A stretch of 64,000 nt of DNA from Phycisphaerae bacterium (GTDB lineage Bacteria > Planctomycetota > Phycisphaerae > SM23-33), in contig JAGXKT010000006.1 of NCBI GenBank assembly GCA_018335035.1, forward strand, positions 56,844 through 120,843, in the 5' to 3' direction. The position numbers were made by a program, and so were the translations under genes. Numbering within the stretch: position 1 is the first letter of the stretch; every line of letters starts with the position of its first letter. Of this stretch, positions 48,127 through 57,415 are shown piece by piece. The notes beneath the pieces are model-generated. The model was not told the origin of the DNA and did not search any database. It was given only the letters and a program-made list of their open reading frames with translations.

Positions 48127-48474
48127 TTAGTGACCCGTGGTGAGAAGTTGGCGCGCGTGGTCGAGATCGTCGGCAACGGGAATCAGCTTATCGACGTTGA
48201 CGGTCCGCAGAAGGCGCTGAATTGCCGGAGCCGGTCGCGCCAGCACGAGCCGCCCGTCCGAGGCAACCAGCCGCTTGCGAAGGGCGAAGATCGCCCCCAG
48301 GCCCGCCGAGTTGATGTAACTGACGTTGTTTAGGTCCAGAATCACGCGAGGCGCGGATTCCGTAATGGCCTCGTCCACGATCGCGGCGAGGTCGAGTCGC
48401 GCGTCCCACTCCATCTTCTCCGGACACGAGACAATGTATCTGCTTTCGCCGTCTGCTGTGACGGATAGGTCCAT
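48127..48474 (-). CDS. STAS-domain protein (anti-sigma-factor antagonist-like)
   Basis: The protein has 115 residues from ATG 48474, with AGGAAGGA upstream. The SpoIIAA/RsbV-like fold is marked by LDLNNVSYINSAGLG, with the conserved phosphorylatable Ser (NSAGLG). Such proteins bind anti-sigma kinases in their unphosphorylated form. No kinase or sigma factor is next to it. The neighbour is a secretion ATPase, so a role in regulating secretion or motility output is possible but inferred. Confidence 0.9.
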   Translation of the reverse strand: MDLSVTADGESRYIVSCPEKMEWDARLDLAAIVDEAITESAPRVILDLNNVSYINSAGLGAIFALRKRLVASDGRLVLARPAPAIQRLLRTVNVDKLIPVADDLDHARQLLTTGH

Positions 48475-48534
48475 GGCGCATCCTTCCTGTGCCTGCAGGC
48501 GCGTCATGATACGGCGGCATAGGCGCCGCTGCAA

Positions 48535-49470
48535 CTAGGGAGCGATGCGTTCGGCGGCGGGAAGTTGCTCGACGGTCTCGCGCCAGCCGGCCGGTGTCGG
48601 CAACGTAAACAGCTCGTCGGACAGGTCTGCGTCCGTTTGGACCTTGCGGAACACCACCAGCGTGTGGTTGTTCTTCTTGTCGGCCGTATCGATCTTGACC
48701 GGCAGGAAGGTCTCGGCGTCCACCCACATCTCCACCGACGCGACGTTAAGCTGCTGCTTGTGCTCTTCTCGCGGGATGAGCTTGAGGTACTTGGTGTGCG
48801 ACAGCCGGCCGCGCGCGGGGCGGGTTGTCACGTTGAAGTGTTTGAGCATGTCCTCGACGCGTTGCCCGAACGGCAGAGGGAAGGGGCCCTTGCCGAGTGT
48901 CATCGGCTGACGGCCGGCTTGGCCAAGGCGGTAGCGTGTCATCTGCTCAATCCGATGCCGCGCGATGGACAACCGCCGTCCGTCGAAGGCGAAATCCACT
49001 TGGCGTTCGGTCTTCGGGCCCGCATCCAGCTGGACGGTGTCGAAGTGGACGCGAAACTGCGTCGGGCGGCGCTCGTCATCGTCCTCGACGGCCCGGCGGT
49101 AGGCGACCCAACCGGTTCGCGTTTCAGTGTCGCCCATGGTCAAGTTGGTTACGCGATAGAAGACCTCAGCGCGGATGGCGGTGTGCTCCTTGCCGGCGCG
49201 CTCCAGCGCCTGGAGGATCGCAATCGCCGCCGGTGCGGGCCGACTGGTCGGCCGGGTTGTGGGTCGGCTCGTCGGTTGAGTGGCGGCGCGCGTTGTCGGA
49301 CGGCTCGTCGCGTCGCTTTCCGCCGTTTCGGTTGCGGCGTCCGTGGCGGCAGTGTCAGTCGACGGCCGCGTTGTCGCGCACGTGGCCGGCTCGGTGTCTG
49401 ACGCGGGCACTCCCGTCGCCGCAGCGAGGTACAGCCCAGCCAGTAACGCCATTCGCAACCCGTTCATCAT
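48535..49470 (-). CDS. Secreted LolA/DUF1571-like protein with Thr-Arg-Pro linker
   Basis: The protein has 311 residues from ATG 49470 (a second ATG follows at once), with AAGGAG nine bases upstream. A signal peptide (LRMALLAGLYLAAATGVPA) is followed by about 60 residues of low-complexity Thr/Ser-Arg-Pro repeats such as TSRPTTRPTSRP, then a 220-residue beta-rich domain (VFYRVTNLTMGDTETRTG, FDGRRLSIARH) that resembles outer-membrane lipoprotein carriers or DUF1571. It overlaps the VTT gene by four bases. It may carry lipid or lipoprotein with the nearby LolD-like exporter. The family assignment is tentative. Confidence 0.7.
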   Translation of the reverse strand: MMNGLRMALLAGLYLAAATGVPASDTEPATCATTRPSTDTAATDAATETAESDATSRPTTRAATQPTSRPTTRPTSRPAPAAIAILQALERAGKEHTAIRAEVFYRVTNLTMGDTETRTGWVAYRRAVEDDDERRPTQFRVHFDTVQLDAGPKTERQVDFAFDGRRLSIARHRIEQMTRYRLGQAGRQPMTLGKGPFPLPFGQRVEDMLKHFNVTTRPARGRLSHTKYLKLIPREEHKQQLNVASVEMWVDAETFLPVKIDTADKKNNHTLVVFRKVQTDADLSDELFTLPTPAGWRETVEQLPAAERIAP

Positions 49471-50210
49471 GCTGTCCGCTCCTTGGCGCAGGCGGCAAGC
49501 AGCCGCCGCCCGGTTGCCGGAATCAGCCGCGCCGCGGCCAGAACAACCGCCAGCGCCAGCAAGGCCAGTACCGCGACCAGGCCCAAGTCCCACCAGAATG
49601 TAACGAACGCGATGACGCCGTAGCGCAGAAAACGCCCGACAAAATTGGCGCACGCAAAGGGCACCCGCGGATATCGGTAGGTCGTCGCGAGCATGCGGAC
49701 GACGTCAACCGGAATGGGCAGCACGTTGAATACGATAAGAATGAAAAAGGGCGCTCGAGCGAACCAGCGGGCCGCGGCCTGATACGTGCGGGTGTCGCGG
49801 ACGCGTGCCACGCGCCGGCTCCGCAGCACCCACGTCAGCAGGTGATAGTCGTTTAGGTTGGCCACCATCGAACCCAGCCCCCCGACGGTTGCTACAACCA
49901 ACACGGTGGACCACAGCTCCCCGGTAACGGCCGCCTGCCGCGTGGCCATGCCCGCGACGAGCCACCCTGTGGGCAGTGGCAGAAATGTGCAGCAGATCGA
50001 TAAGTACAAGACGAAGACCAGCAATTTGATGCCCACACCTGTTTCGGCGAACGTCTCGCTGGCGTTGTCCGCCCAGGCCTGGTACGACCAGCCCTCCAAG
50101 GCAATCAGCACGGCCAGAGGCAGCGCCCCGGCCAGCACGAGCAAGCCGTAGAACGCGAACCAGCGGCGGACGGAGACGCCGTCGTCACCCGTTGCAGCGG
50201 CGTGCGTCAT
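49467..50210 (-). CDS. VTT/DedA-like membrane protein
   Basis: I chose ATG 50210 (247 residues), 13 bases after the ABC ATPase stop. Earlier in-frame ATGs at 50252 and 50237 overlap that gene. About five or six helices are present, including the re-entrant-type segment FLPLPTGWLVAGMA and a later NVLPIPVDVVRMLA, the pattern of VTT (SNARE-associated) proteins such as DedA, which act as lipid scramblases or transporters. A short loop with SMVANLNDYH is unusual. It may supply lipid to the neighbouring exporter system. Confidence 0.72.
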   Translation of the reverse strand: MTHAAATGDDGVSVRRWFAFYGLLVLAGALPLAVLIALEGWSYQAWADNASETFAETGVGIKLLVFVLYLSICCTFLPLPTGWLVAGMATRQAAVTGELWSTVLVVATVGGLGSMVANLNDYHLLTWVLRSRRVARVRDTRTYQAAARWFARAPFFILIVFNVLPIPVDVVRMLATTYRYPRVPFACANFVGRFLRYGVIAFVTFWWDLGLVAVLALLALAVVLAAARLIPATGRRLLAACAKERTA

Positions 50211-50223
50211 GGCCTGCGCCGGG

Positions 50224-50904
50224 TCAGCTTGTCGCATGGAGGATTCTGCCATCGCGCATGGTTACGACACGGTCGGCGTGTGCGGCCGCGGCGGGTGAGT
50301 GGGTGATCATCACGATCGTCTGTGCGAACTGTCGGTTCAGGTTCACCAGAAGCGCCAGAAGGGCTTCGGCGTTTTCCGAGTCCAAGTTTCCCGTCGGTTC
50401 GTCGGCCAGTACGATTGCCGGACGATGTGCCAGAGCGCGGACGACTGCAACGCGTTGCTGCTCGCCGATGGACATCTCGGCGGGTCTGCGGCGCATCACG
50501 TGCGCCACGCCCATCCATTCGAACAGGTGACGGACGTTTCCGTCAAGCTTCTGCCCGCGCAGGCGCAGCGAGATGGCGACGTTGTCGATAGCGCTGAGCA
50601 CGTTGAGCAGGTTGAACCGTTGGAAGACGAAGCCGATGCGTTCGCGCCGCAGCGCCGCACGGCCTCCCTCGCCGTCCGGTGCCGGCTCGCCATCGAGGGC
50701 GACCACGCCCGAATCCGCCGGGGTTATCAGCCCCAGCACGTGCAGCAACGTGCTCTTGCCGCAACCGCTGGGCCCCATGACGGAGACGAACTCGCCACGC
50801 GCCACAGCGAGGTTAAGACCCCGCAGCACGCGCACCTGTGCCCGCCCGGTGCCGTAGGCCTTGACCAGGTCCCGCCCCTCGATAATGTATCCGTTTTCGC
50901 TCAC
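50224..50904 (-). CDS. LolD/MacB-type ABC transporter ATPase
   Basis: This 226-residue protein has Walker A GPSGCGKST, Q-loop VFQRFNLLN, Walker B VLADEPTGNLDS and the MacB/LolD-type H-loop MITHSP. The signature SIGEQQRVAV is altered in the first Gly-Gly pair (IGEQ rather than GGEQ). It sits 10 bp downstream of its permease and powers lipoprotein, peptide or lipid movement out of the inner membrane. Confidence 0.92.
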   Translation of the reverse strand: MSENGYIIEGRDLVKAYGTGRAQVRVLRGLNLAVARGEFVSVMGPSGCGKSTLLHVLGLITPADSGVVALDGEPAPDGEGGRAALRRERIGFVFQRFNLLNVLSAIDNVAISLRLRGQKLDGNVRHLFEWMGVAHVMRRRPAEMSIGEQQRVAVVRALAHRPAIVLADEPTGNLDSENAEALLALLVNLNRQFAQTIVMITHSPAAAAHADRVVTMRDGRILHATS

Positions 50905-50914
50905 GCCGTTGCCG

Positions 50915-52222
50915 TTACTCCAGCGTCAGTGCCGCTGCTACGTCAACCCGGGTAGCGCGCCAGGCGGGGTACAGAGCACTGGCGACCGCGCCGACTGCTG
51001 CGACACCAGCGGCGGTGACCAACCAGCGCCAGGTGATCGTCACTGTCAGCAACGGCCGGGTCGTCTCGATGCCCCATGCCGCCAGGAAGCTCATACCCAC
51101 ACCGGCGACAAGCCCGGCCGCAGTTAGAAGCAGCGACTCGCCCATGACCTGGCGGAGAATAAAGCCGTTGGATGCGCCGCAGGCCTTCAGGATGGCGATG
51201 TCTCGCGTCCGCTGGAGAACCATCGTATACAGCGTGACCATGATGAACAGGAAGGCAATCACGAGCGCGATGACATTGACCATGTCGACGTAGCGGAACA
51301 TCACGCCGAACTTCTCTTCGAGCATGTGGCGATACTGGCGCACCTGAACGGCCTGCCGCGTGGCATCGGTCAGACGCGCCGCCGCCTCGCCGGGTTCCAC
51401 GCCGTCGCGGAGCTTGACAAACCCCAGCGTGGAAACACGGATGTCGCCGCTACCGAACACGAACTGTGCCACGCGGCGCGGCATGAACACCCGCCCCAAT
51501 CCGCCGGCGGGCACGACACCCACGATACGCCAGTCGTGATTGCCCGCCCGAACGGTCTGGCCGACGTGGTAGCCGCCGGCATCGGCCAGGCGCGCGTCGA
51601 TGACCAACTCAAACCCGCCGCGTTGACGCAATTGGGCCTGAATGTGGCGCATGCTGAGCACGGCGTCGTGCCGCGGGGCCCCAGCCGGTTGCGTTTCGGG
51701 CCAGTCAGGCAAGCGGGGCGATTCGCCCGGCGGCGTCGTGTCCGGCTCGTCGGCCAGCAGCGTTTCGGTAAGCCACTGGGAGGCGGTTCGCCCATCGTCG
51801 GCACGGACGTCTTGCTCGCACCATCGTCCGCGAATCAGTGTGCGCCCGCCGGTCAGGCGCTTCCAAGCTTCGGCAGCGCTGTCCACGCCGACGACGAGTT
51901 GATCCTGCCCGGCCAGCTCCATGCGCCACAGGAAGGCGGGGACCGCATCGATGACGATATCAGGGTGGGCCTCGGGCAGGTGAACGATTCGCCGGTCCGG
52001 CAGGCCCACGCCGCTGAGCGTGGTGACATTGTCACCCCAAATGCGCGGATAGACAATCAGCTCCGCATCGACGGACTCCCAGCGGTCGGCGACCTCGTAC
52101 AAGCTGCCGCGTGCCAGCCCGCTGAGCGTGACCAGCATGCAGATGCCGATTCCGATGCCCACGGCCGACAGCACGCTACGGAGCTTGTGACGCAAGATGT
52201 TGGCTAAAGGAAGGTTTCCCAT
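50915..52222 (-). CDS. FtsX/MacB-type ABC transporter permease
   Basis: This 435-residue protein has one N-terminal helix (LRSVLSAVGIGIGICMLVTL), a periplasmic MacB-like domain of about 250 residues, then three C-terminal helices, ending in an FtsX domain (TRDIAILKACGASNGFI). This is the topology of LolC/E and MacB permeases. There is one permease gene rather than a LolC/LolE pair, so it probably forms a homodimer. Confidence 0.9.
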   Translation of the reverse strand: MGNLPLANILRHKLRSVLSAVGIGIGICMLVTLSGLARGSLYEVADRWESVDAELIVYPRIWGDNVTTLSGVGLPDRRIVHLPEAHPDIVIDAVPAFLWRMELAGQDQLVVGVDSAAEAWKRLTGGRTLIRGRWCEQDVRADDGRTASQWLTETLLADEPDTTPPGESPRLPDWPETQPAGAPRHDAVLSMRHIQAQLRQRGGFELVIDARLADAGGYHVGQTVRAGNHDWRIVGVVPAGGLGRVFMPRRVAQFVFGSGDIRVSTLGFVKLRDGVEPGEAAARLTDATRQAVQVRQYRHMLEEKFGVMFRYVDMVNVIALVIAFLFIMVTLYTMVLQRTRDIAILKACGASNGFILRQVMGESLLLTAAGLVAGVGMSFLAAWGIETTRPLLTVTITWRWLVTAAGVAAVGAVASALYPAWRATRVDVAAALTLE

Positions 52223-52271
52223 GAATGCCCCGTTCCCGCTGCCGGACTGCCCGGTCAGCGTGAGCGATCCG

Positions 52272-52856
52272 TCACGGCGTCATAAGCTGCACAAGCTCGT
52301 CGAGTCGGGCGATCACGTAATCGGCCAGATCGGCGAAGTCCGGCCGCTGACCGCGAACCAGCAACACGCTGACGGCGCCGGCGGCATTGGCTGCGAGAAC
52401 ATCATATCGAAAATCGCCCACGCAGACCGTTCTATTCACCGCAACGCCCAACCTGTGGCAGGCGCGCAAGATCCCGTCCGGCTCGGGCTTGATCGGGCCG
52501 TCCTGTCGCGACCAGGCCAGGTCGAACCGCACGCCCAGGCGCTTCAGCACGATGTCCATCGCCTGACCGTGGTTACGCGTCAGCAGTGCGGTCTTCAGGC
52601 CCGCTGCCTGCAAAGCGCCGACGGTTGCCACGGCGCCGTCAACGGGCGTTGCCTGACGTGCCGCATTCAGTTCGTAGTCCAGAAGTCTTCGTTCCGCGCG
52701 TTGACGTTCCTCGGAGGGCATTCGCTCGACGGCCTCGAGAATGCCGTTGCCCGGAGCGATGCCCAATTCCGCCCGGATCGCGCCGAAGTCCAGCAGCGGC
52801 TCAACGAGCGTTCCGTCCATATCGAAGATCACGGACTCGAATGTCGCCGATCCCAT
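52272..52856 (-). CDS. HAD-family phosphatase, phosphoglycolate-phosphatase-like
   Basis: I chose ATG 52856 (194 residues); AAGGA lies seven bases upstream and the motif FDMDGTLVEP begins at residue 10. The remaining HAD motifs are TRNHG (Thr), IKPEPDG (Lys) and CVGDFRYDVLAA (metal Asp). The cap domain is of the short helical type. It lies 49 bp downstream of the permease start, possibly at the head of the minus-strand run. Confidence 0.9.
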   Translation of the reverse strand: MGSATFESVIFDMDGTLVEPLLDFGAIRAELGIAPGNGILEAVERMPSEERQRAERRLLDYELNAARQATPVDGAVATVGALQAAGLKTALLTRNHGQAMDIVLKRLGVRFDLAWSRQDGPIKPEPDGILRACHRLGVAVNRTVCVGDFRYDVLAANAAGAVSVLLVRGQRPDFADLADYVIARLDELVQLMTP

Positions 52857-52959
52857 CTTACGGTCCTTCCCGCCGCGTACTTTACCCCTCACATAGCACG
52901 CGCGACCACTGTAGAATTCATGGAGTCGCGCGGAACCCGTCCTGGCAGGAGCGTCACTC

Positions 52960-55071
52960 ATGCAAGCGACACGATGCGTTCACGCTGCCCATTGGCTGGG
53001 GTCGCCGGTGTCGCGACTCGGCCTCGTGGGCGGTTTTCTGGCGGCGATGCTCGTGACGGCCGCCCCGGCCGCCGCCGATGGCTGGTGGCACCTCGCCTGG
53101 GCGTATCGATGCCCTGTCACCGTTGCGGACTGCCCGCAGACCCAGTGGTCCGGTGACGACGTTGCGGTCGTGACATTTCGCACGGCCGGCAAGGCCGCAC
53201 GTGACGGAAGCGACGTTCGCGTCGTAACGGCGGGGGGCCGGGCGCGGCCTTGCAACGTGCTGATGATCGGCCCCGGGGACCGCATGCGCGTGGCCTTCGC
53301 GGTCCAACCAGACGTCCGACGCTACTACGTCTATTTTGGTTGTGCCGATCCTCCACGCCCGCGCGAGTTATTGCAGGTCAATCGGGGCATTCTTCTTCAC
53401 ACATGGCGTTACGCAGGCGGTCGGGTTGCGACACTCAAGCAGGCGAAGCAGATCATCGAGCAGCGGGGCCCGAAGGATCTCGTGGGCGCGGACTTTGTCG
53501 ATCGCGTCTTCTTGGGCCACACGATGTTCGGCGCCGATCGGCGCGTGGCTCGCCTGTTCACCGGCCGGCTCAAGTGTCCGCGAGACGGGGAGTATCTCTT
53601 CGCCTTGTCCAGCCGGAATGCCTCGTTCCTGCTTGTGGACGGACAGTTGGTGGTGGGCAATGGCGGGCGGCACGGTCCGCAGCGCGCTGCCCAAAAAAGT
53701 GGCACGGTGACGCTGTCGCGCGGGCTGCACACGCTACAGGTGTATCACGTCAGCAGCGGCGGCGATCCCGTCATCGTCGCGGCCTGGCGTCCGCCGGGGC
53801 GGCGGCGCGTCACAGTAATCCCGCCGGCGGCGTTCGCGCCCGTCTGCCGCGGCAAGGCGGGCCCCATACGCATGCGCGGCCGTCCGAGGGGCGTTGACTT
53901 CCGCTGCGAGCATGCCGGTGAGACGTTCTGCCAGGGACGCTACTACCAGCGGTATGTCCTGACTGTGCTGCGCGTCGGCGACGTGCCGCGCGATGTCACG
54001 TGGACGTGGGACTTCGGCGACGGTCAGACGAGCGAGGGTACGCGGGTCGAACACGTCTACCTGACCGACGGCCTGCGGGACGTGAGCGTTCGCTCCCGAA
54101 CGGGGATGGGTGTGCTGGAACGGACGCACCGACTCGCCGTGACACGCCCGTGGCGGCGACAGGCCGTCCGCGACATCGACGCCCCGAGCGAGTACGCGCC
54201 CATTGTCGCTCAGTACGATTTTGCAGCCCTGGACGGCGCTGATGCGGCCGAGGCCGTTGTCCTGCTGCACCACGCCCGTGCAGACGATGCGGCAATGAAG
54301 GCGGGCGCCGCATTGGCTGACCGCGAGCTGATCGCAGCGCCGGCCGCGGACAAGGCGCTTCCGCTCTACGCAGAACTGCTGCGCAAGGCGGGTCGTGCTC
54401 AGGATGCCGCGACGATGCTGCGGAAGGCCGCTGCAAACGTCAGCGGGCCGGCCGTGGCGTCCGAACTGCTGGTTCGGGCGGGGCGCATTGCGCTGGATGC
54501 CCTTCACGATGCCGATCGTGCCGAGCGGCTCTTTCGCCGCGTACTTGAGGAGTACGCGGCCCTGACGACGGCTAAGCCGATCCGCGCCGCCAGGATTGGC
54601 CTCGGCGACTGCCATCGGGCGCGAGGCGATGGTGCCGCGGCGGCGAAGGCCTACCGCGAGGCGGGGCCCGGCGCCCTCGGTCGCAAGACGCCGGCCGTGG
54701 CGCGCGGAAGCTTCGCGCGGCAAGCGGAGGCGTGGACGCGCGAGGGGGAATATCAGGCCGCAGCCGACGTGCTGGAGAGGTGGGGGTGGCTGCTACCGGC
54801 TGATCGGCTTGAGGGCAACCTGTCGCTGCTCCGCGTTCGGCTTCTGATTGCGCAAAAACGCTATGACGAAGCCGTCTGGCGGGCCACAACGCTTGTGGGT
54901 GCCAATCCTGACTCAGCCCATGCGCCGCAATTGCTTCTGCAAGCGGCGCGGGCGCACGTCAAGTCCGATCAACCAACGCAAGCCCGCGCCATGCTGAAGC
55001 GGCTGGCTGCGGACTATCCGGAATCGCCGCTTGCCGAGCGCGCCACCGATGCGCTCGACAGCGACGAATAA
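52960..55071 (+). CDS. Secreted PA14-PKD-TPR protein
   Basis: This 703-residue protein has a signal peptide of about 40 residues. Residues about 145-285 form a PA14-like carbohydrate-binding domain (FTGRLKCPRDGEYLFALSS, VDGQLVVGNGG). A PKD domain follows with TWTWDFGDGQTSEG (340-360). The C-terminal 270 residues are TPR-type helices (ALPLYAELLRKAGRAQDA, LLQAARAHVKSDQPTQA). It may bind surface glycan while the TPR part scaffolds partners. AGGAG precedes the ATG by eight bases. Confidence 0.88.
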   Translation: MQATRCVHAAHWLGSPVSRLGLVGGFLAAMLVTAAPAAADGWWHLAWAYRCPVTVADCPQTQWSGDDVAVVTFRTAGKAARDGSDVRVVTAGGRARPCNVLMIGPGDRMRVAFAVQPDVRRYYVYFGCADPPRPRELLQVNRGILLHTWRYAGGRVATLKQAKQIIEQRGPKDLVGADFVDRVFLGHTMFGADRRVARLFTGRLKCPRDGEYLFALSSRNASFLLVDGQLVVGNGGRHGPQRAAQKSGTVTLSRGLHTLQVYHVSSGGDPVIVAAWRPPGRRRVTVIPPAAFAPVCRGKAGPIRMRGRPRGVDFRCEHAGETFCQGRYYQRYVLTVLRVGDVPRDVTWTWDFGDGQTSEGTRVEHVYLTDGLRDVSVRSRTGMGVLERTHRLAVTRPWRRQAVRDIDAPSEYAPIVAQYDFAALDGADAAEAVVLLHHARADDAAMKAGAALADRELIAAPAADKALPLYAELLRKAGRAQDAATMLRKAAANVSGPAVASELLVRAGRIALDALHDADRAERLFRRVLEEYAALTTAKPIRAARIGLGDCHRARGDGAAAAKAYREAGPGALGRKTPAVARGSFARQAEAWTREGEYQAAADVLERWGWLLPADRLEGNLSLLRVRLLIAQKRYDEAVWRATTLVGANPDSAHAPQLLLQAARAHVKSDQPTQARAMLKRLAADYPESPLAERATDALDSDE

Positions 55072-55125
55072 GGGCGACGTATTGCGGCGGCGACGGCGGG
55101 TCGATAGAATGTCCGGCCCACCCGC

Positions 55126-55144
55126 ACGTCACATCACGTGACGT
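55126..55144. repeat. 7-bp hairpin after the PA14 gene
   Basis: ACGTCAC, a five-base loop and GTGACGT form a perfect small hairpin 55 bases after the stop of the PA14 gene. No T run follows, so it is at best a weak terminator. Confidence 0.35.
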
Positions 55145-55158
55145 CGGAAAGAGTGACC

Positions 55159-55320
55159 TTAGAGCAGTTTAACTTTTTCTGAAACGTTCGGCCTGCTTGC
55201 GGCGTCGCCATGCTTCGTCCACCTGGCCGTACGGCCTAAGGCGTCGGCTGCTTCGGCGTCCTTGCCTGGCTCGTACTCGGCGACGGGCGATCCGCTACAT
55301 AAAAAGTTAAACTGCTCTAA
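55159..55320. mobile_element. 162-bp MITE with perfect 20-bp terminal inverted repeats
   Basis: TTAGAGCAGTTTAACTTTTT (55159-55178) is repeated exactly in inverted form at 55301-55320. ACC lies just outside each end, compatible with a 3-bp target duplication. No protein of useful length is encoded inside, so any movement would need a transposase elsewhere. The TA-rich ends contrast with the GC-rich surroundings. Confidence 0.85.
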
Positions 55321-55333
55321 ACCGAGGTGAGCC

Positions 55334-55528
55334 ATGGACTGCAAGAAGGACCAGAACTTGGACAACTGTAACTGCACCTACAGGGGCTGCCCGCGCAAGG
55401 GCGTCTGCTGCGATTGTCTCCAGTATCACCTGCGCATGAAACAACTGCCGGCCTGCTGCTTCCCGGACGAGGTGGAAAAGACCTACGACCGCAGTTTCGC
55501 CGCATTCGCCACCGCGTGGGGGCTGTGA
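55334..55528 (+). CDS. Small Cys-rich protein, DUF6485-type
   Basis: This 64-residue protein begins MDCKKDQNLDNCNCTYRGC and has ten cysteines, in patterns such as CNC, CCDC and CC. The sequence and end (FPDEVEKTYDRS) match the DUF6485 family as I know it. It probably binds a metal, but no function is established. GAGGTGA lies three bases upstream of the ATG. The ribosome site begins only a few bases after the MITE end, so any promoter must lie in or before the element. Confidence 0.85.
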   Translation: MDCKKDQNLDNCNCTYRGCPRKGVCCDCLQYHLRMKQLPACCFPDEVEKTYDRSFAAFATAWGL

Positions 55529-55605
55529 GCATGCGATAGGTGCGTCGCATTGGGGGCGTGAATTGCTGCCGCGCGCGAACTATCGGAGCGCCATTGCCGC
55601 TGTGC

Positions 55606-56652
55606 CTACGTCTTGTCGCCGTCGTTGAATAGCCCTGCGTCTACAGCCGGCGGGCCGCCGACGATCCCGAGGTGCTCATAGGCCTTGCCGGTCGCCAGGC
55701 GCCCGCGGCGCGTGCGGGCCAGAAGCCCGCCCTGAAGGAGGAAGGGCTCGACCACGTCCACGAGCGTGTCGGTCTCCTCGCCAAGCGTAGCGGCGACGGC
55801 CTCGATGCCGACGGGCCCGCCTTTGTAGACCTCGATGATCGTCCGTAGGAAGCGGCGGTCCAACTCGTCCAGGCCCAAGACGTCGATGCCTTCAAGCTGC
55901 AATGCCGCGTCGATGGTGGGCGTGTCGAGTCGCCCGTTGCCCTTGACCTGGGCGTAATCCCGGCAACGCCGCAGCAGGCGATTGGCGATCCGCGGCGTGC
56001 CGCGGGCGCGGGCGGCCAGGGCGTGCAGGGCGTCGTCGTCGAAGGCGATCTTGAGCATCTCGGCCGACATGCGGCAGCGCAGGAACAGGTCTTCGGCCGA
56101 CCAGAAGTCCAGGTGATGCGCGATGCCGAACCGCGTGCGGAGCGGCGGGCTGAGCAGCCCGGCCCGCGTCGTGGCGCCGATGAGCGTGAACGGTTGCAGC
56201 GGCAGGTTGATCGTCCGGCTGTGCATGCCGGAATCGACGACGAAGTCCACCTTGTACTCCTCCATCGCCGGATAGATGTACTCCTCGACTGCGGCGGTCA
56301 GACGGTGGATCTCGTCGATGAACAGCACGTCGGACGGTTCCAGATTGGTCAGAATGCCGATCAGGTCGCTGGGACGGGTCAGCGCCGGACCCGAGGTGAC
56401 CTTGATTGCGCTGTCCATCTCGTTGGCTATCACGTACGCCAGCGTCGTCTTGCCCAGCCCAGGGGGGCCGTGCAGCAGAACGTGCTCCATGGGCTCCTCG
56501 CGCTGGCGAGCGGCCTGGATGGAGATGCGGAGCTTCTCCAGCAACTCATCCCCGCCGATGCACTCGTCAAGCCGCGCGGGGCGCAGCGCCGCGTTGAACT
56601 GCTCGTCGGCAGGACCGGTGCTTTGGGTAGCGATGATCTTCTCTCGTGCCAT
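55606..56652 (-). CDS. ruvB: Holliday junction helicase RuvB
   Basis: RuvB is the hexameric motor of RuvAB branch migration. This 348-residue protein has Walker A GPPGLGKT (62-69), Walker B LFIDEIHR (109-116), sensor 1 GATTRAG, and the C-terminal winged helix (GLDELDRRFLRTIIE). ruvA lies 142 bp upstream on the same strand. ruvC is not in the window. Confidence 0.98.
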   Translation of the reverse strand: MAREKIIATQSTGPADEQFNAALRPARLDECIGGDELLEKLRISIQAARQREEPMEHVLLHGPPGLGKTTLAYVIANEMDSAIKVTSGPALTRPSDLIGILTNLEPSDVLFIDEIHRLTAAVEEYIYPAMEEYKVDFVVDSGMHSRTINLPLQPFTLIGATTRAGLLSPPLRTRFGIAHHLDFWSAEDLFLRCRMSAEMLKIAFDDDALHALAARARGTPRIANRLLRRCRDYAQVKGNGRLDTPTIDAALQLEGIDVLGLDELDRRFLRTIIEVYKGGPVGIEAVAATLGEETDTLVDVVEPFLLQGGLLARTRRGRLATGKAYEHLGIVGGPPAVDAGLFNDGDKT

Positions 56653-56794
56653 GGTCGCTACGCTCTACGTCCGAAACATGACATACGAAATACCCCCCCC
56701 AGTCCGAAAACAACGACGGTGGGGCAGCACTCAGCCGGACCGTGCTTGCGGCGTTCGCTGTTCATCTCGAGTCTCGCATTCCGGTTCTCGCATC

Positions 56795-57415
56795 TCATCG
56801 ACTTCCCGCTTTCACGCGATACGCCGCTTGGAGAATGGCCTCCGGCGCATCCAGCTCCGGCGAGACGGCCAGCACGCGCTCGACGAGCGCCTGGGCTTCG
56901 GCCGCCCGCTCGCCCAGTTGCACAAGCACGGAGACCGCCTCAGACGCGGCCTCTGGCAGGACGGGCGCTGGCTCCGGCGGCGGACCGGCGAAGGCGTCCA
57001 CCTTGCCGGTCAGCTCAGCGATGATCTGCTCGGCCGTTCGCTTTCCGATTTCCGGCAGGGCGACGAGGAAGCCGGCGTCCTTGTTCTGAATGGCCGCGGC
57101 AACCTCGGCGACAGGGCGGGCCATAGCGCGCAGTGCCTTGCGTACGCCGACGCCTTTTACGGTCGTGAATATTCGGAAAAAGTCGCGATCCGCCTCGCTA
57201 CAGAAGCCGATCAGCCGCGGCTGCTGCATGCCGCGGGACGGATCGCCCTCGATGAAGTGAAGTGTGTGGAGCACGACCTCCTGTCCGAGCCGGCGGGCAT
57301 GTCGCTCGGCGTCACAGGCCGGTACGAGCAGCTCGTACCATAGCCCCCCGGCCGCGTCTATCAGCACCGTTGCCTTGTCCGCCGCCTTGAGTATACCCGC
57401 GATCCTTGCGATCAT
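56795..57415 (-). CDS. ruvA: Holliday junction DNA-binding protein RuvA
   Basis: I chose ATG 57415 (MIARIAGILKAA), giving the usual length of 206 residues. The open frame upstream is not protein-like. An OB-fold comes first, then tandem helix-hairpin-helix motifs (TVKGVGVRKALRAMA, LPEIGKRTAEQII) and a C-terminal RuvB-binding helix bundle. The tetramer holds the Holliday junction for RuvB. Confidence 0.96.
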   Translation of the reverse strand: MIARIAGILKAADKATVLIDAAGGLWYELLVPACDAERHARRLGQEVVLHTLHFIEGDPSRGMQQPRLIGFCSEADRDFFRIFTTVKGVGVRKALRAMARPVAEVAAAIQNKDAGFLVALPEIGKRTAEQIIAELTGKVDAFAGPPPEPAPVLPEAASEAVSVLVQLGERAAEAQALVERVLAVSPELDAPEAILQAAYRVKAGSR

